Assembly (NCBI RefSeq): GCF_000588875.1
Contig: NZ_JEMV01000008.1
Span: 53,502 to 109,474 of the forward strand
Direction: 5' to 3'
Length of the DNA stretch: 55,973 nucleotides
DNA from: Sphingobium sp. Ant17
GTDB lineage: Bacteria; Pseudomonadota; Alphaproteobacteria; Sphingomonadales; Sphingomonadaceae
Below the pieces are notes generated by a model. It searched no databases. It was not told where the DNA came from and worked only from the letters and a program-made list of their open reading frames with translations. Of this stretch, positions 19,463-27,860 are shown piece by piece. Position numbers and translations under genes: made by a program. Position 1 is the stretch's first letter. Every line of letters begins with the position of its first letter.

Positions 19463-20175
19463 GCGAGGTCTTTACCCTGATCGAAGCGGGTGGGCTGGAC
19501 CTGTTGATCATCGCCGATCATGCCTCGGCGCAGGTGCCGGAGGATATTGATCTCGGTATCGATCCTGCGCTGCTCACGAATCATATTGCGATCGACATCG
19601 GCGTGGCCGAAGTCAGCCGTCTGCTCGCCGCGCAACTGGGTGGCACGGCGATATTGGGCGGCGTGTCGCGGTTGGTGATCGACCTCAACCGCGAAGAGGA
19701 TGCGCCTGGCCTGTTGCCGGTGATGAGCGATGGCCACGCCATATCGGGCAATCGCGATGCGGACCTGTCGGATCGGATGCGCCGCTTCTACCACCCGTAT
19801 CATCAGGCGATCGAGCGGCGATTGGCCACGATGGCCTCGCCCTTCATCCTGTCCGTCCATAGTTTCACACCCCAGCTGGCGAGCGATCCTGACCAGCAAC
19901 GGCCATGGGAGATCGGCATCCTCTATGGCGCGGACGATCGCGCGGCGCGGATCGCGATTCCCTTGCTGGAGGCGGCGGGGCTTAGGGTCGGCGATCAGCA
20001 GCCCTATTCGGGCAAGCTGCTCAATGCGACGATGAACCGCCATGCCGAAGCCAATGGTATCCCCTATCTGGGCATTGAGATGCGACAGGATTTGGTCGCC
20101 GACGCAGCGGGGCAGCGGCGTTTTGCCGACCTACTGGGGCCGGCGGTGTTGGCTTGTCAGGGTGCGCTAACATGA
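19459..20175 (+). CDS. N-formylglutamate amidohydrolase family protein
   Basis: The 238-residue protein matches the N-formylglutamate deformylase family, zinc-type hydrolases that release formate from N-formylglutamate at the end of one histidine degradation route. Family segments are LLIIADHASAQVPEDI near the N-terminus, DLNREEDAPGLLP, YHPYHQAIERRL and SVHSFTPQL. No other hut genes are nearby, so the real substrate may differ. Its ATG overlaps the ispE stop, and its own stop overlaps the next start. Confidence 0.88.
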
Positions 20176-20534
20176 TGCGTCATGGCTATGGGGCGCTGTT
20201 GATGACACTGGCGGCGTGCGATGGCGACCCCTCTGTTTTGGGGAATGAGCCGGACGCTCGCGTTGATGACGGCATGGCGGAATGTGCGATCGGGCCTGAT
20301 GCGGCGTGGGGGCGGGATTGTGCGATCGAGCGGGCAGGGCAGGCACTGACGATTCGGCATCCCGATGGCGGTTTTCGCCGTTTCACGGTGCTGGACGATG
20401 GCCGGGGTTTGGAGGCCGCAGATGGCGCGGAGGAAGCCCAACTGCAGTTGATCGGCAAGGATCAGATCGAGATCCGTATCGGTGGCGATCGTTACCGTTT
20501 GCGGGTTCAGGTCGCGGGCTCCGCCACCCAATGA
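20172..20534 (+). CDS. Small putative lipoprotein
   Basis: The 120-residue product has a short N-terminal hydrophobic stretch ending in a lipobox-like sequence (ALLMTLAAC), followed by an acidic region, which fits a membrane-anchored lipoprotein. The mature part contains GQALTIRHPDGGFRRFTVLDDGRGLEAADGAEEA with regular beta-like spacing, and no catalytic motif. I do not recognise a named family. ATG at 20172 overlaps the preceding stop (ATGA) and its own stop overlaps the start of the NAD(P)HX repair gene, so it is translated as part of this chain. Confidence 0.7.
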   Translation: MMRHGYGALLMTLAACDGDPSVLGNEPDARVDDGMAECAIGPDAAWGRDCAIERAGQALTIRHPDGGFRRFTVLDDGRGLEAADGAEEAQLQLIGKDQIEIRIGGDRYRLRVQVAGSATQ

Positions 20535-21913
20535 CCGGCATACCGATTCTGACCGCTGCGCAGATGCGGGCGGCGGAGCAGGCGGTGTTTGCGTCGAGCG
20601 TCCCAGACTATACGCTGATGGAGCGCGCAGGCGCGGCAGCGGCGGCGATCATCTGGCGAGCAGGCGGGCTGCGCGATACGCTGGTCCTGTGTGGGCCAGG
20701 CAACAATGGCGGCGATGGTTATGTGATCGCGCGGCTGCTGCGCGAGCGGGGCGTGCCGGTGCGGGTGGCGGCGCTGGGCGAGAGCCGCACGCCGTCGAGC
20801 CAGCGCGCTCGTGCTGAATGGAACGGGCCGGTCGAGGATATGGCCGAGGCCGCGCCTTCGACGCAGGTGGTGGATGCGCTATTCGGCACCGGCCTGTCGC
20901 GCGGGCTGGACGGGGCGGTTGCCGCGCGATTGGGTGAACTGATCCAGACGGCAAGCCATAGCCATGCCATCGACCTGCCGAGCGGGGTGGAGACGGATAG
21001 CGGCGCGCTTCTCTCCGTCGTGCCGCATTTTGGCGTTTGCATCGCGTTGGGTGCGCTCAAGCCCGCGCATCTTCTCTATCCGGCGGCGGGGTGCTTCGAT
21101 CGACTGATCTACGCGCCGATTGATATCCCCGCGCCGGACCAGGTTCACCGGCTGGAGCCGCCCCGGCTTATGGCACCGGGGGCGGATGCACATAAATATA
21201 CGCGCGGATTGGTGGCGGTGGTCGGTGGATCGATGTTTGGAGCGGCGCGGCTTGCGGCGCGATCGGCAGCGGTGTCGGGTGCTGGCATGGTTCGACTGTT
21301 AGCCATGGATCAGGCGGTGACCGGACCGGATGCCATCATTCATCAGCAGGTGCAGACGGCGGCGGACGTGGCGAAGGCGCTGGACGATGACCGGATCGCC
21401 GTTGTGTTGGTTGGGCCGGGGCTGGGACGCGATGCGGTTGCGCGTGACCGGCTGGCGGCAGCGGTGGCGGCGGGCCATCGGCTGGTGCTGGATGCCGACG
21501 CGCTGACGCTATTGGCGGTCGACGCCATTCCGCGCGGCGCGATCCTGACTCCGCATGAAGGCGAGTTTCGACGGCTGTTCGGCGACCTGCCCGGCAGCAA
21601 GATCGATCGCGCGCGGGCAGCGGCAGCGCAATGCGGCGCGGTCGTTATCTATAAGGGTGCGGACAGCGTGATCGCTGCACCGGATGGACGGGTGGCGGTG
21701 GCGGCGGGGGCTTCGACTTGGTTGTCGACCGCCGGGACCGGCGATGTTTTGGCGGGGCTGGTCGCCGGACGACTGGCGGTTACAGGGGATCCCTTTCGCG
21801 CGGCGAGCGAGGCGGTATGGCTGCATGGCGATGCCGCGCGGCGGGCCGGCGCGGCGTTCGTTGCCGATGATTTGCCTGATGCGCTGCCAGCGGCTATCGC
21901 CACGCGATTGTGA
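20531..21913 (+). CDS. Bifunctional NAD(P)H-hydrate epimerase / ADP-dependent dehydratase
   Basis: The 460-residue protein repairs hydrated NADH and NADPH. The N-terminal epimerase domain (YjeF_N) has LCGPGNNGGDGYVIARLL and the VVDALFGTGLSRGL segment. The C-terminal carbohydrate-kinase-like dehydratase domain has ILTPHEGEFRRLFG and STAGTGDVLAGLVAG. This fused arrangement (Nnr) is common in bacteria. The ATG at 20531 overlaps the lipoprotein stop, and its own stop overlaps the next GTG start. Confidence 0.95.
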   Translation: MTGIPILTAAQMRAAEQAVFASSVPDYTLMERAGAAAAAIIWRAGGLRDTLVLCGPGNNGGDGYVIARLLRERGVPVRVAALGESRTPSSQRARAEWNGPVEDMAEAAPSTQVVDALFGTGLSRGLDGAVAARLGELIQTASHSHAIDLPSGVETDSGALLSVVPHFGVCIALGALKPAHLLYPAAGCFDRLIYAPIDIPAPDQVHRLEPPRLMAPGADAHKYTRGLVAVVGGSMFGAARLAARSAAVSGAGMVRLLAMDQAVTGPDAIIHQQVQTAADVAKALDDDRIAVVLVGPGLGRDAVARDRLAAAVAAGHRLVLDADALTLLAVDAIPRGAILTPHEGEFRRLFGDLPGSKIDRARAAAAQCGAVVIYKGADSVIAAPDGRVAVAAGASTWLSTAGTGDVLAGLVAGRLAVTGDPFRAASEAVWLHGDAARRAGAAFVADDLPDALPAAIATRL

Positions 21914-23115
21914 CAGAAAGCGACCCAGACATCATCATCCGTATCGCCGCCAAGGGCGATGGCATCACCGCCGATGGCCGCCATGCGGCGCTGACCGCAC
22001 CGGGCGACCGGCTCCTGCCCGATGGCACAATCCAGCGCGGCCCCCATCATGTCGCGCCGCCCTGCGTCCATTTTCCGGCCTGTGGCGGCTGCGAGTTGCA
22101 GCATCTCGATGACGCCAGCCTGTCTGATTTCGTGACCGGGCGGGTGGTCGGGGGGCTCGCCGGACAAGGGGTGACGGCGCAGACGGTGCTACCAGCGCAT
22201 CTGTCGCCGCCGATGACGCGGCGGCGGGCCTCGCTGCGCGCGGCGCGGTCGGGGCGCAAGATCACCATCGGCTTTGCCGAGGCGGGCAGCCATACGCTGA
22301 TCGATCTGACCATGTGTACGGTTCTCGACCCGCGCCTGTTCGCACTGCTCGCGCCGTTGCGGGACCTGCTAGGGCTGATCCTGCCGGACAAGCGCGCGGC
22401 GCATGTCCGCATGTCGTTGATCGACCAGGGTGTCGATCTGCTGCTGGAAGGCGTGCGGGTCGAGGGGCTGGCAGCGGATGAAGGGCTGGGCGATTTCGCG
22501 CGGACGCATGGGCTTGCCCGGCTGACGATCGATGAAGGCGACGGGCCGCAGACACGCTGGGAACCCGAAGCGGCCACGGTGACGTTCGGCGGCGTCGCAG
22601 TCGGCTTTCCCGCTTTTTCCTTCTTGCAGGCGACGCCCGATGGCGAAGCGGCGCTCGTCGCGGCGGTGCGCGACGCCATGCCGGAGACGGGGGCGATCGC
22701 CGATCTGTTCAGCGGCCTTGGCACCTTCGCGCTGGCGCTGGGCGCGGCGCGGCCCGTCTATGCGGCAGAGGGTGCGCGCGATGTGCTGCTCGCGCTCAAA
22801 CTGGCTGGACAGCGCGCGCAGCGGCGGATGGTGGCTGACCATCGCGACCTGTTCCGACGTCCGTTGACGCCAGAGGAACTCAACCGCTTTGTCGCCGTCG
22901 TGCTGGACCCGCCGCGCGCGGGTGCGCGCGAGCAGGTGATGCAGTTGGCGGCCTCGACCGTGCCGCTGATCGCCTATGTCTCCTGCAATCCGGCGAGCTT
23001 CGCGCGTGACGCGGTGCATCTGGTCGCGGGTGGCTACCGCCTGGAGAGCGTGCGCCCGGTAGGGCAATTCCGCTGGTCCACTCATGTCGAGATGGTCGGC
23101 ATCTTTCGCCGATAA
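21910..23115 (+). CDS. 23S rRNA (uracil-5-)-methyltransferase-like protein (RumA/RlmD type)
   Basis: The 401-residue protein is a SAM-dependent RNA methyltransferase. An Fe-S site is suggested by CVHFPACGGCELQHL near residue 55 with a further Cys later (TMCTVLDP). The SAM-binding motif IADLFSGLGTFALALG and the catalytic SCNPASFARD loop are intact. The target uracil cannot be told from sequence. The GTG start at 21910 overlaps the stop of the preceding gene (GTGA). It is the last gene of the chain and is followed directly by a terminator hairpin belonging to the convergent decarboxylase gene. Confidence 0.9.
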   Translation: MTESDPDIIIRIAAKGDGITADGRHAALTAPGDRLLPDGTIQRGPHHVAPPCVHFPACGGCELQHLDDASLSDFVTGRVVGGLAGQGVTAQTVLPAHLSPPMTRRRASLRAARSGRKITIGFAEAGSHTLIDLTMCTVLDPRLFALLAPLRDLLGLILPDKRAAHVRMSLIDQGVDLLLEGVRVEGLAADEGLGDFARTHGLARLTIDEGDGPQTRWEPEAATVTFGGVAVGFPAFSFLQATPDGEAALVAAVRDAMPETGAIADLFSGLGTFALALGAARPVYAAEGARDVLLALKLAGQRAQRRMVADHRDLFRRPLTPEELNRFVAVVLDPPRAGAREQVMQLAASTVPLIAYVSCNPASFARDAVHLVAGGYRLESVRPVGQFRWSTHVEMVGIFRR

Positions 23116-23151
23116 AAAAAGTCCCTCGCCGCAGGGGGAGCGGCGAGGGAC
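23114..23151 (-). terminator. Rho-independent terminator of the ornithine decarboxylase transcript
   Basis: A perfect 12-base-pair stem (GTCCCTCGCCGC and its complement, 7-base loop) is followed on the minus strand by seven T. It lies about 35 bases past the decarboxylase stop. On the plus strand the same stem follows the RNA methyltransferase stop, though without a T-run in that direction. Confidence 0.9.
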
Positions 23152-23185
23152 TGGCATCCTCTCCAGCAGGGAAACCGAGGTTGGT

Positions 23186-24376
23186 TTAGCCCAGCTTGAT
23201 GACGGTTGCGCGACGGCGCGCGGGGACGGCTTCGGCATAGAGGCTGGCCATCGGCGCATCCTCCACTTCGATCGTGGTTTCCGACGTGAAGCCGTTAAAG
23301 CCGGTCCGCATGGCCGCGCCATAGGCACCCAGCATACCGATCTCGATATAGTCGCCTACGCCGACATCGGCGGGCAGCATGAACGGACCGACCATATGGT
23401 CCATATCGTCGCAGGTCGGGCCATAGAAGGAAAAGCCGGTTTGCTCCGCCAAGCTGTCCTCTTCACGCAGCAGCGCGACGGGGAAGCGCCAACCGATATG
23501 CGCCGCATCGAACAAGGCACCATAGGCACCGTCATTGATGTAGAGTTCGGTGCCGCGACGGCGCTCTACCCGAACGATGATGGAGCTATATTCGGCGGAC
23601 AAGGCCCGGCCGGGTTCGCACCACAATTCGGACGAATAGCTGACCGGCAGGCTTTCAAAACCCCGGTGGATCGCATCGAAATAATTTTCCAGAGCGACTG
23701 GCTCCATGCCGGGATAGACCGACGGGAAGCCGCCGCCGACATCGATGATGTCGACCGTGACCGCCGCATCGACGATCGCCGCACGGACGCGTTCGATGGC
23801 GTCGCTATAGGCCTGCGGGCTCATCGCCTGGCTGCCGACATGGAAGCAGATGCCCAAAGCATCGGCGGCCTGACGGGTAGCCATCAGCAGATCGCGGGTT
23901 TCGCCCAGTTCCGCGCCGAATTTCGACGCCAGGGACAATTCGCTATGCTCGGACGACACGCGCAGACGGACGCACAGTTCCAGATCGGTCGCGTCATTGG
24001 TGGCGCGCATGATCTTTTCCAGCTCGTCGATCGTGTCGAGCGAGAAGGTGCGCACGCCATGGACGGCATAGGCTTCGGCAATGGCTTCTTCAGCCTTCAC
24101 CGGATGCATGAAGCAAAGCTTCGCGTCCGGCAGCGTTTCGGCGACGAGGCGCACTTCCGCGATGGAAGCAACGTCATAGTGCGAGATACCGCTATCCCAC
24201 AACGTCCGAAGCAAATCGGGCGAGGGGTTCGCCTTTACCGCATAGAGAGAGCGCCCCGGAAACTTCTCGACGAAGAATCGGGCTGCCCGAGCCGCAGCTT
24301 GGGGACGAATAAGCGTTACCGGTGCTGCCGGTGTGAGGGCGGTTGCTACCCCCAGCGCGCTAGGATGCTTGTGCAA
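23186..24376 (-). CDS. Ornithine decarboxylase (PLP, alanine-racemase fold)
   Basis: The 396-residue enzyme decarboxylates ornithine to putrescine, the first step of polyamine synthesis. The PLP lysine is in SLYAVKANPSPDLL near residue 48, the Gly-rich phosphate-binding loop is DIIDVGGGFPSVY, and the C-terminal catalytic Cys is in YGPTCDDMDHMV. Some relatives also accept lysine. The start is a TTG (MHKHPSALG) with GGAGG upstream at about ten bases. It is the last gene of a leftward polyamine set with nspC and the dehydrogenase, but has its own promoter-like region upstream and a strong terminator downstream. Confidence 0.92.
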   Translation of the reverse strand: MHKHPSALGVATALTPAAPVTLIRPQAAARAARFFVEKFPGRSLYAVKANPSPDLLRTLWDSGISHYDVASIAEVRLVAETLPDAKLCFMHPVKAEEAIAEAYAVHGVRTFSLDTIDELEKIMRATNDATDLELCVRLRVSSEHSELSLASKFGAELGETRDLLMATRQAADALGICFHVGSQAMSPQAYSDAIERVRAAIVDAAVTVDIIDVGGGFPSVYPGMEPVALENYFDAIHRGFESLPVSYSSELWCEPGRALSAEYSSIIVRVERRRGTELYINDGAYGALFDAAHIGWRFPVALLREEDSLAEQTGFSFYGPTCDDMDHMVGPFMLPADVGVGDYIEIGMLGAYGAAMRTGFNGFTSETTIEVEDAPMASLYAEAVPARRRATVIKLG

Positions 24377-24451
24377 TTCAAGGGACCTCCAGTGTAGTCA
24401 AGGTGAAAGAAGCTGCCTTGCGGTGGAAGTCCCATGGGGCAGCGGACGGCC

Positions 24452-24479
24452 GATATAGTCGGGGGGTCCCCCCTGTAAA
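24452..24479 (-). promoter_or_regulatory. Predicted promoter with inverted-repeat operator upstream of ornithine decarboxylase
   Basis: On the minus strand a TTTACA box (24474-24479) and a TATATC box (24452-24457) are 16 bases apart, close to sigma-70 spacing. The spacer is occupied by a symmetrical run of six G and six C around one base (24461-24473). Such a palindrome between the -35 and -10 boxes would be well placed for a repressor. It is followed by a leader of roughly 70 bases before the TTG start. Confidence 0.5.
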
Positions 24480-24523
24480 GCGCATATGAAAATTTTGTTG
24501 CGTGCGCTCGCACGAACCGTGCG

Positions 24524-25696
24524 TCAGGAGAGACGAGCCTTGAAATCCTGATAGGAAAAGGCCCGGATTTGTTGGAGTTCGTCGGTGGCGGAGTTCCACA
24601 GCCAGATGGCGGGCAGGGGGACGCCATTGAAGGTGTTGGTCTTGACCATGGAATAATGGGCCTGGTCAAGGAAGGCGATACGTGCGCCCGGTTCAGCGCC
24701 GCCAGGCACGTGATAGTCGCCAATAATGTCCCCAGCAAGGCAGGAGGGACCACCGAGTCGGACCAAAGGTCCTTCGTCAGGTTCATGCAGCATAGCGGGG
24801 CGATAAGGGGCCTCGATCACGTCGGGCATGTGGCATGTGGCGGATATGTCGGTGATGGCGACGGGCATGCCGTTGTCGATCACGTCGAGAATTTCACCGA
24901 CCAAGATGCCTGCGTCGAGCGCCATCGCTTCGCCGGGTTCCAGATAGAGAGTAAGGCCGGTCTTAGCCTTCACGCCCTGGAGAAAGGCCACGAGATCGTC
25001 GCGCTGATAATCGGCGCGTGTGATGTGATGGCCGCCGCCAAAGTTCAGCCATTTGAGGGTCGATAGGTGCGGCATGACATGCGGTTCGACCGCCGCCCAT
25101 GTCCGTTCCAGCGGTGCCAAATCCTGTTCGCACAGGTTATGGAAATGGATGCCGTCGACGCCCGCAAGATGATCGGGCGTCAACTGGCTGATGGGAAAGC
25201 CAAGGCGGCTGTGCGGCTGCGACGGGTCATATTTGGCGACCTCGCCCTCCGGGTTTTGCGGGTTGATACGCAGGCCGATGTCGAAATCATGCCCGGCGGC
25301 GCGGGCAGCGTCGATTTGCGGCTTGAAGCGGATGATCTGGCCGGGGCTGTTGAAGATGACATGGTCGGAAATCTTGAGGATTTCGGCTAGGTCGTCGGGC
25401 TTGTAGGCGGCGCAATAGGTCGCGACTTCGCCTCTATATTCTTCGCGGCCAAGGCGCGCTTCGTACAGACCCGATGCGCACACGCCGTCGAGATATTCGC
25501 CCAGGACGCTGCCCAGCGACCACATGGAAAAGGCCTTGAGCGCGCCCAATATCTTGATGCCCGCTCGATCACGGACGTCGGCCAGGATGGCAAGGTTGCG
25601 CCGAATCGCGGCCTCATCCACCACGAAGGCGGGCGAGGGGACGCGATACAGGTCGAAATGCGCGAAGGCGGCGGGATCGCCGGCTTTGGTTTCCAT
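24524..25696 (-). CDS. nspC: Carboxynorspermidine/carboxyspermidine decarboxylase
   Basis: The 390-residue PLP enzyme removes CO2 from carboxy(nor)spermidine. The PLP lysine is in KILGALKAFSMWSLG, with family signatures DGIHFHNLCEQD, WLNFGGGHHITR and DISATCHMPDVIEAPYRP. It is the second step of the alternative spermidine pathway used by many alphaproteobacteria without S-adenosylmethionine decarboxylase. The dehydrogenase that makes its substrate is encoded 104 bases upstream on the same strand, separated by a repeat element. In this organism carboxyspermidine (from putrescine) is the more likely substrate than carboxynorspermidine; that is inference. Confidence 0.93.
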   Translation of the reverse strand: METKAGDPAAFAHFDLYRVPSPAFVVDEAAIRRNLAILADVRDRAGIKILGALKAFSMWSLGSVLGEYLDGVCASGLYEARLGREEYRGEVATYCAAYKPDDLAEILKISDHVIFNSPGQIIRFKPQIDAARAAGHDFDIGLRINPQNPEGEVAKYDPSQPHSRLGFPISQLTPDHLAGVDGIHFHNLCEQDLAPLERTWAAVEPHVMPHLSTLKWLNFGGGHHITRADYQRDDLVAFLQGVKAKTGLTLYLEPGEAMALDAGILVGEILDVIDNGMPVAITDISATCHMPDVIEAPYRPAMLHEPDEGPLVRLGGPSCLAGDIIGDYHVPGGAEPGARIAFLDQAHYSMVKTNTFNGVPLPAIWLWNSATDELQQIRAFSYQDFKARLS

Positions 25697-25716
25697 GAAT
25701 CATCCTCCGCCACATC

Positions 25717-25797
25717 GTCACCCCAGCGAACGCTGGGGTCTCACTTCCTCGTGGCGCAAAAGAAAAGGGAGATCCCAGCATTCGCTGGGATGACGAG
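25717..25797. repeat. Pair of short palindromic repeats between two polyamine genes
   Basis: Two palindromic units lie in this gap: CACCCCAGCGAACGCTGGGG at 25719-25738 and a variant built on ATCCCAGCATTCGCTGGGAT at 25772-25791. Each folds on itself and the two are in similar orientation. This looks like a REP-type dispersed repeat. It lies between the dehydrogenase stop and the nspC start and could affect mRNA stability between them. Confidence 0.7.
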
Positions 25798-25800
25798 GTG

Positions 25801-27018
25801 TTAAAACGCCAGCGGCGCGTCCAGTTCCTTCACCTGCCAGGGCAGGCCATGCTTTTTGAGCATGTCCATGAACGGATCGGGATCGAACTGTTCGATGTTG
25901 AACACACCTTCACCTTTCCACGCGCCCGTCAGCATCATGGCGGCGCCGATCATGGCGGGAACGCCGGTGGTGTAGCTAACCGCCTGGTTGCCGGTTTCGG
26001 CATAGGCATCCTCATGATCGCAGACCTGATACAGATAGACGGTCTTGGCCTCGCCATCCTTCACGCCGGTCGCGATGTCGCCGATATTGGTCTTGCCCTT
26101 GGTGGTCGAGCCGAGGCTCGATGGTTCGGGCAGCACGGCCTTGAGGAACTGGAGCGGGATGATCTCCTTGCCTTCGTATATGACCGGGTCAATGCGGGTC
26201 ATGCCGACATTCTGCAGCACTTCGAGATGCTTCAAATAGGCGTCGCCGAAGGTCATCCAAAAACGAATGCGTTTGATTTCCGGATAGAATTTGGCGAGGC
26301 TTTCCAACTCCTCATGATACATGAGGTACATATTCTTCTCGCCGACCTGATCGAAGTCGAATGTCTGCTTGTGGCTGAGCGCCGGGCCTTCGACCCATTC
26401 GCCCGCTTCCCAGTGACGCGACGGCGCCGTCACTTCGCGGATGTTGATTTCCGGGTTGAAGTTGGTGGCGAAATGCTGGCCATGGTCGCCGCCATTGCAA
26501 TCGAGAATGTCGAGCGTATCGATCGTATCGAGCAGATGCTTCTTAATGTAGCTGGCGAAGACGCTGGTCACGCCGGGGTCGAACCCGGAGCCAAGCAAAG
26601 CCATGATGCCTGCTTCCTTGAAGCGATCCTGATAGGCCCATTGCCAGCCATATTCGAACTTGGGCGTGTCACGCGGTTCGTAATTGGCGGTGTCGAGATA
26701 GTCGGTCTTGGTCGCGAGGCACGCGTCCATGATGTTGAGGTCCTGATAGGGCAGGGCGAGATTCACGATCAGCTTGGGCTGCACCTTTTCGATGAGCGCG
26801 ATGGTGGCCGCGACGTCATCGGCATCGACCTGTGCGACATCGATGGTGACGCCGGTGCGGGCCAGCACCGATTCGGCGACCTTTTCACAACTGACGAGGC
26901 GGCGGCTGGCCAGCGTGATGTGCGAGAAAATATCGGGGTTCATCGCCATCTTGTGAACTGCGACAGACCCGACGCCGCCTGCGCCGATGACCAGAACCTT
27001 GCTCAAACTCGTCTCCAT
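25801..27018 (-). CDS. Carboxynorspermidine/carboxyspermidine dehydrogenase (saccharopine dehydrogenase family)
   Basis: The 405-residue enzyme condenses a diamine with aspartate semialdehyde and reduces the product to carboxy(nor)spermidine. The N-terminus has the NAD(P)-binding motif VLVIGAGGVGSVAVHKMA. Later segments such as ALLGSGFDPGVTSVFASYI and LDCNGGDHGQHFATNFNPE are typical of the family. I chose ATG at 27018 (METSLSKVLV) because the Rossmann motif then falls at the N-terminus; the open frame extends much further upstream without protein-like sequence. With nspC and ornithine decarboxylase downstream it completes a putrescine-to-spermidine route. Confidence 0.92.
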   Translation of the reverse strand: METSLSKVLVIGAGGVGSVAVHKMAMNPDIFSHITLASRRLVSCEKVAESVLARTGVTIDVAQVDADDVAATIALIEKVQPKLIVNLALPYQDLNIMDACLATKTDYLDTANYEPRDTPKFEYGWQWAYQDRFKEAGIMALLGSGFDPGVTSVFASYIKKHLLDTIDTLDILDCNGGDHGQHFATNFNPEINIREVTAPSRHWEAGEWVEGPALSHKQTFDFDQVGEKNMYLMYHEELESLAKFYPEIKRIRFWMTFGDAYLKHLEVLQNVGMTRIDPVIYEGKEIIPLQFLKAVLPEPSSLGSTTKGKTNIGDIATGVKDGEAKTVYLYQVCDHEDAYAETGNQAVSYTTGVPAMIGAAMMLTGAWKGEGVFNIEQFDPDPFMDMLKKHGLPWQVKELDAPLAF

Positions 27019-27214
27019 GTCTTGGATGCGGTGTGCCCGCGAAAACGCCCATATAGGGGCTGCGCGTGACAGCGCCAAGTCAGATGCATGGGGGTGACCG
27101 CACCGGGTGTGCGCAGCACATGCCTTAAGGGGCAGTCGCGCAACATTATCCGGTCCGCATGCGTAACAGCAGCGCATCCCTATAAAGTCGATGCGTAGAA
27201 GAGGAAGCAAGCCC

Positions 27215-27778
27215 ATGAAATTCTCGAACGTCTCGCTCGCGCTGGCCGCGGCCCTGTTGTCCGTAAGTGGCGCGGCCCTGGCCAATCATCATATGGAAAA
27301 GAACCCGATGGTCGGCGGCGCGGCCATGTATCCGACCAAGGACATCGTCGATAACGCCGTCAATTCGAAGGACCACACGACGCTGGTCGCCGCCGTCAAG
27401 GCCGCTGGCCTTGTCGATACGCTCAAGAGCGCCGGGCCGTTCACCGTGTTCGCGCCGACCAACGCCGCCTTCGCCAAGCTGCCCGCCGGTACGGTCGACA
27501 CGCTGGTGAAGCCGGAGAATAAGGCGACGCTGACCAAGATCCTGACCTATCATGTCGTCGCGGGCAAGATGAACGCCGCCGACATCATCGCAGCCGCGCA
27601 GGCCGCCGGTGGCAAGGCGACTTTGACCACCGTCGAAGGTCAGCCGCTGACCGCGTGGAAGGATGGCGACGCCGTCTATCTCCAGGATGCCAAGGGCGGC
27701 ACGTCCAAGGTAACGATCGCCGACGTCAACCAGTCCAATGGCGTTATTCATGTCATCGACACGGTATTGATGCCCTGA
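27215..27778 (+). CDS. Exported fasciclin-domain protein
   Basis: The 187-residue protein has a signal peptide (KFSNVSLALAAALLSVSGAALA) and one FAS1 domain containing the hallmark segments FTVFAPTNAAFAKLP and ILTYHVVAGKM, ending with NGVIHVIDTVLMP. FAS1 proteins are usually periplasmic or extracellular and involved in adhesion or stress. GAGGAAG upstream of ATG 27215 supports the start. It is divergent from the polyamine dehydrogenase and is followed by a strong terminator. Confidence 0.93.
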   Translation: MKFSNVSLALAAALLSVSGAALANHHMEKNPMVGGAAMYPTKDIVDNAVNSKDHTTLVAAVKAAGLVDTLKSAGPFTVFAPTNAAFAKLPAGTVDTLVKPENKATLTKILTYHVVAGKMNAADIIAAAQAAGGKATLTTVEGQPLTAWKDGDAVYLQDAKGGTSKVTIADVNQSNGVIHVIDTVLMP

Positions 27779-27805
27779 TCCCTGTCGGGTGACATGAAAG
27801 GACGG

Positions 27806-27843
27806 CGGGCCAGCGACGGGACATTCCCGTCGCTGGCCCGTTT
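27806..27843 (+). terminator. Rho-independent terminator after the fasciclin gene
   Basis: A perfect 16-base-pair stem with a 3-base loop (27806-27840) is followed by TTT and a GT-rich stretch. It is placed 28 bases after the fasciclin stop and before the convergent ligase stop, so it may stop transcription from both sides. Confidence 0.88.
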
Positions 27844-27860
27844 GTGTTGGTGATGCAGGC

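Noticed and set aside
25798..27069. A long plus-strand frame opposite the carboxynorspermidine dehydrogenase
   Set aside because: The minus-strand enzyme has a full NAD-binding motif and family length; the plus-strand frame is its shadow.
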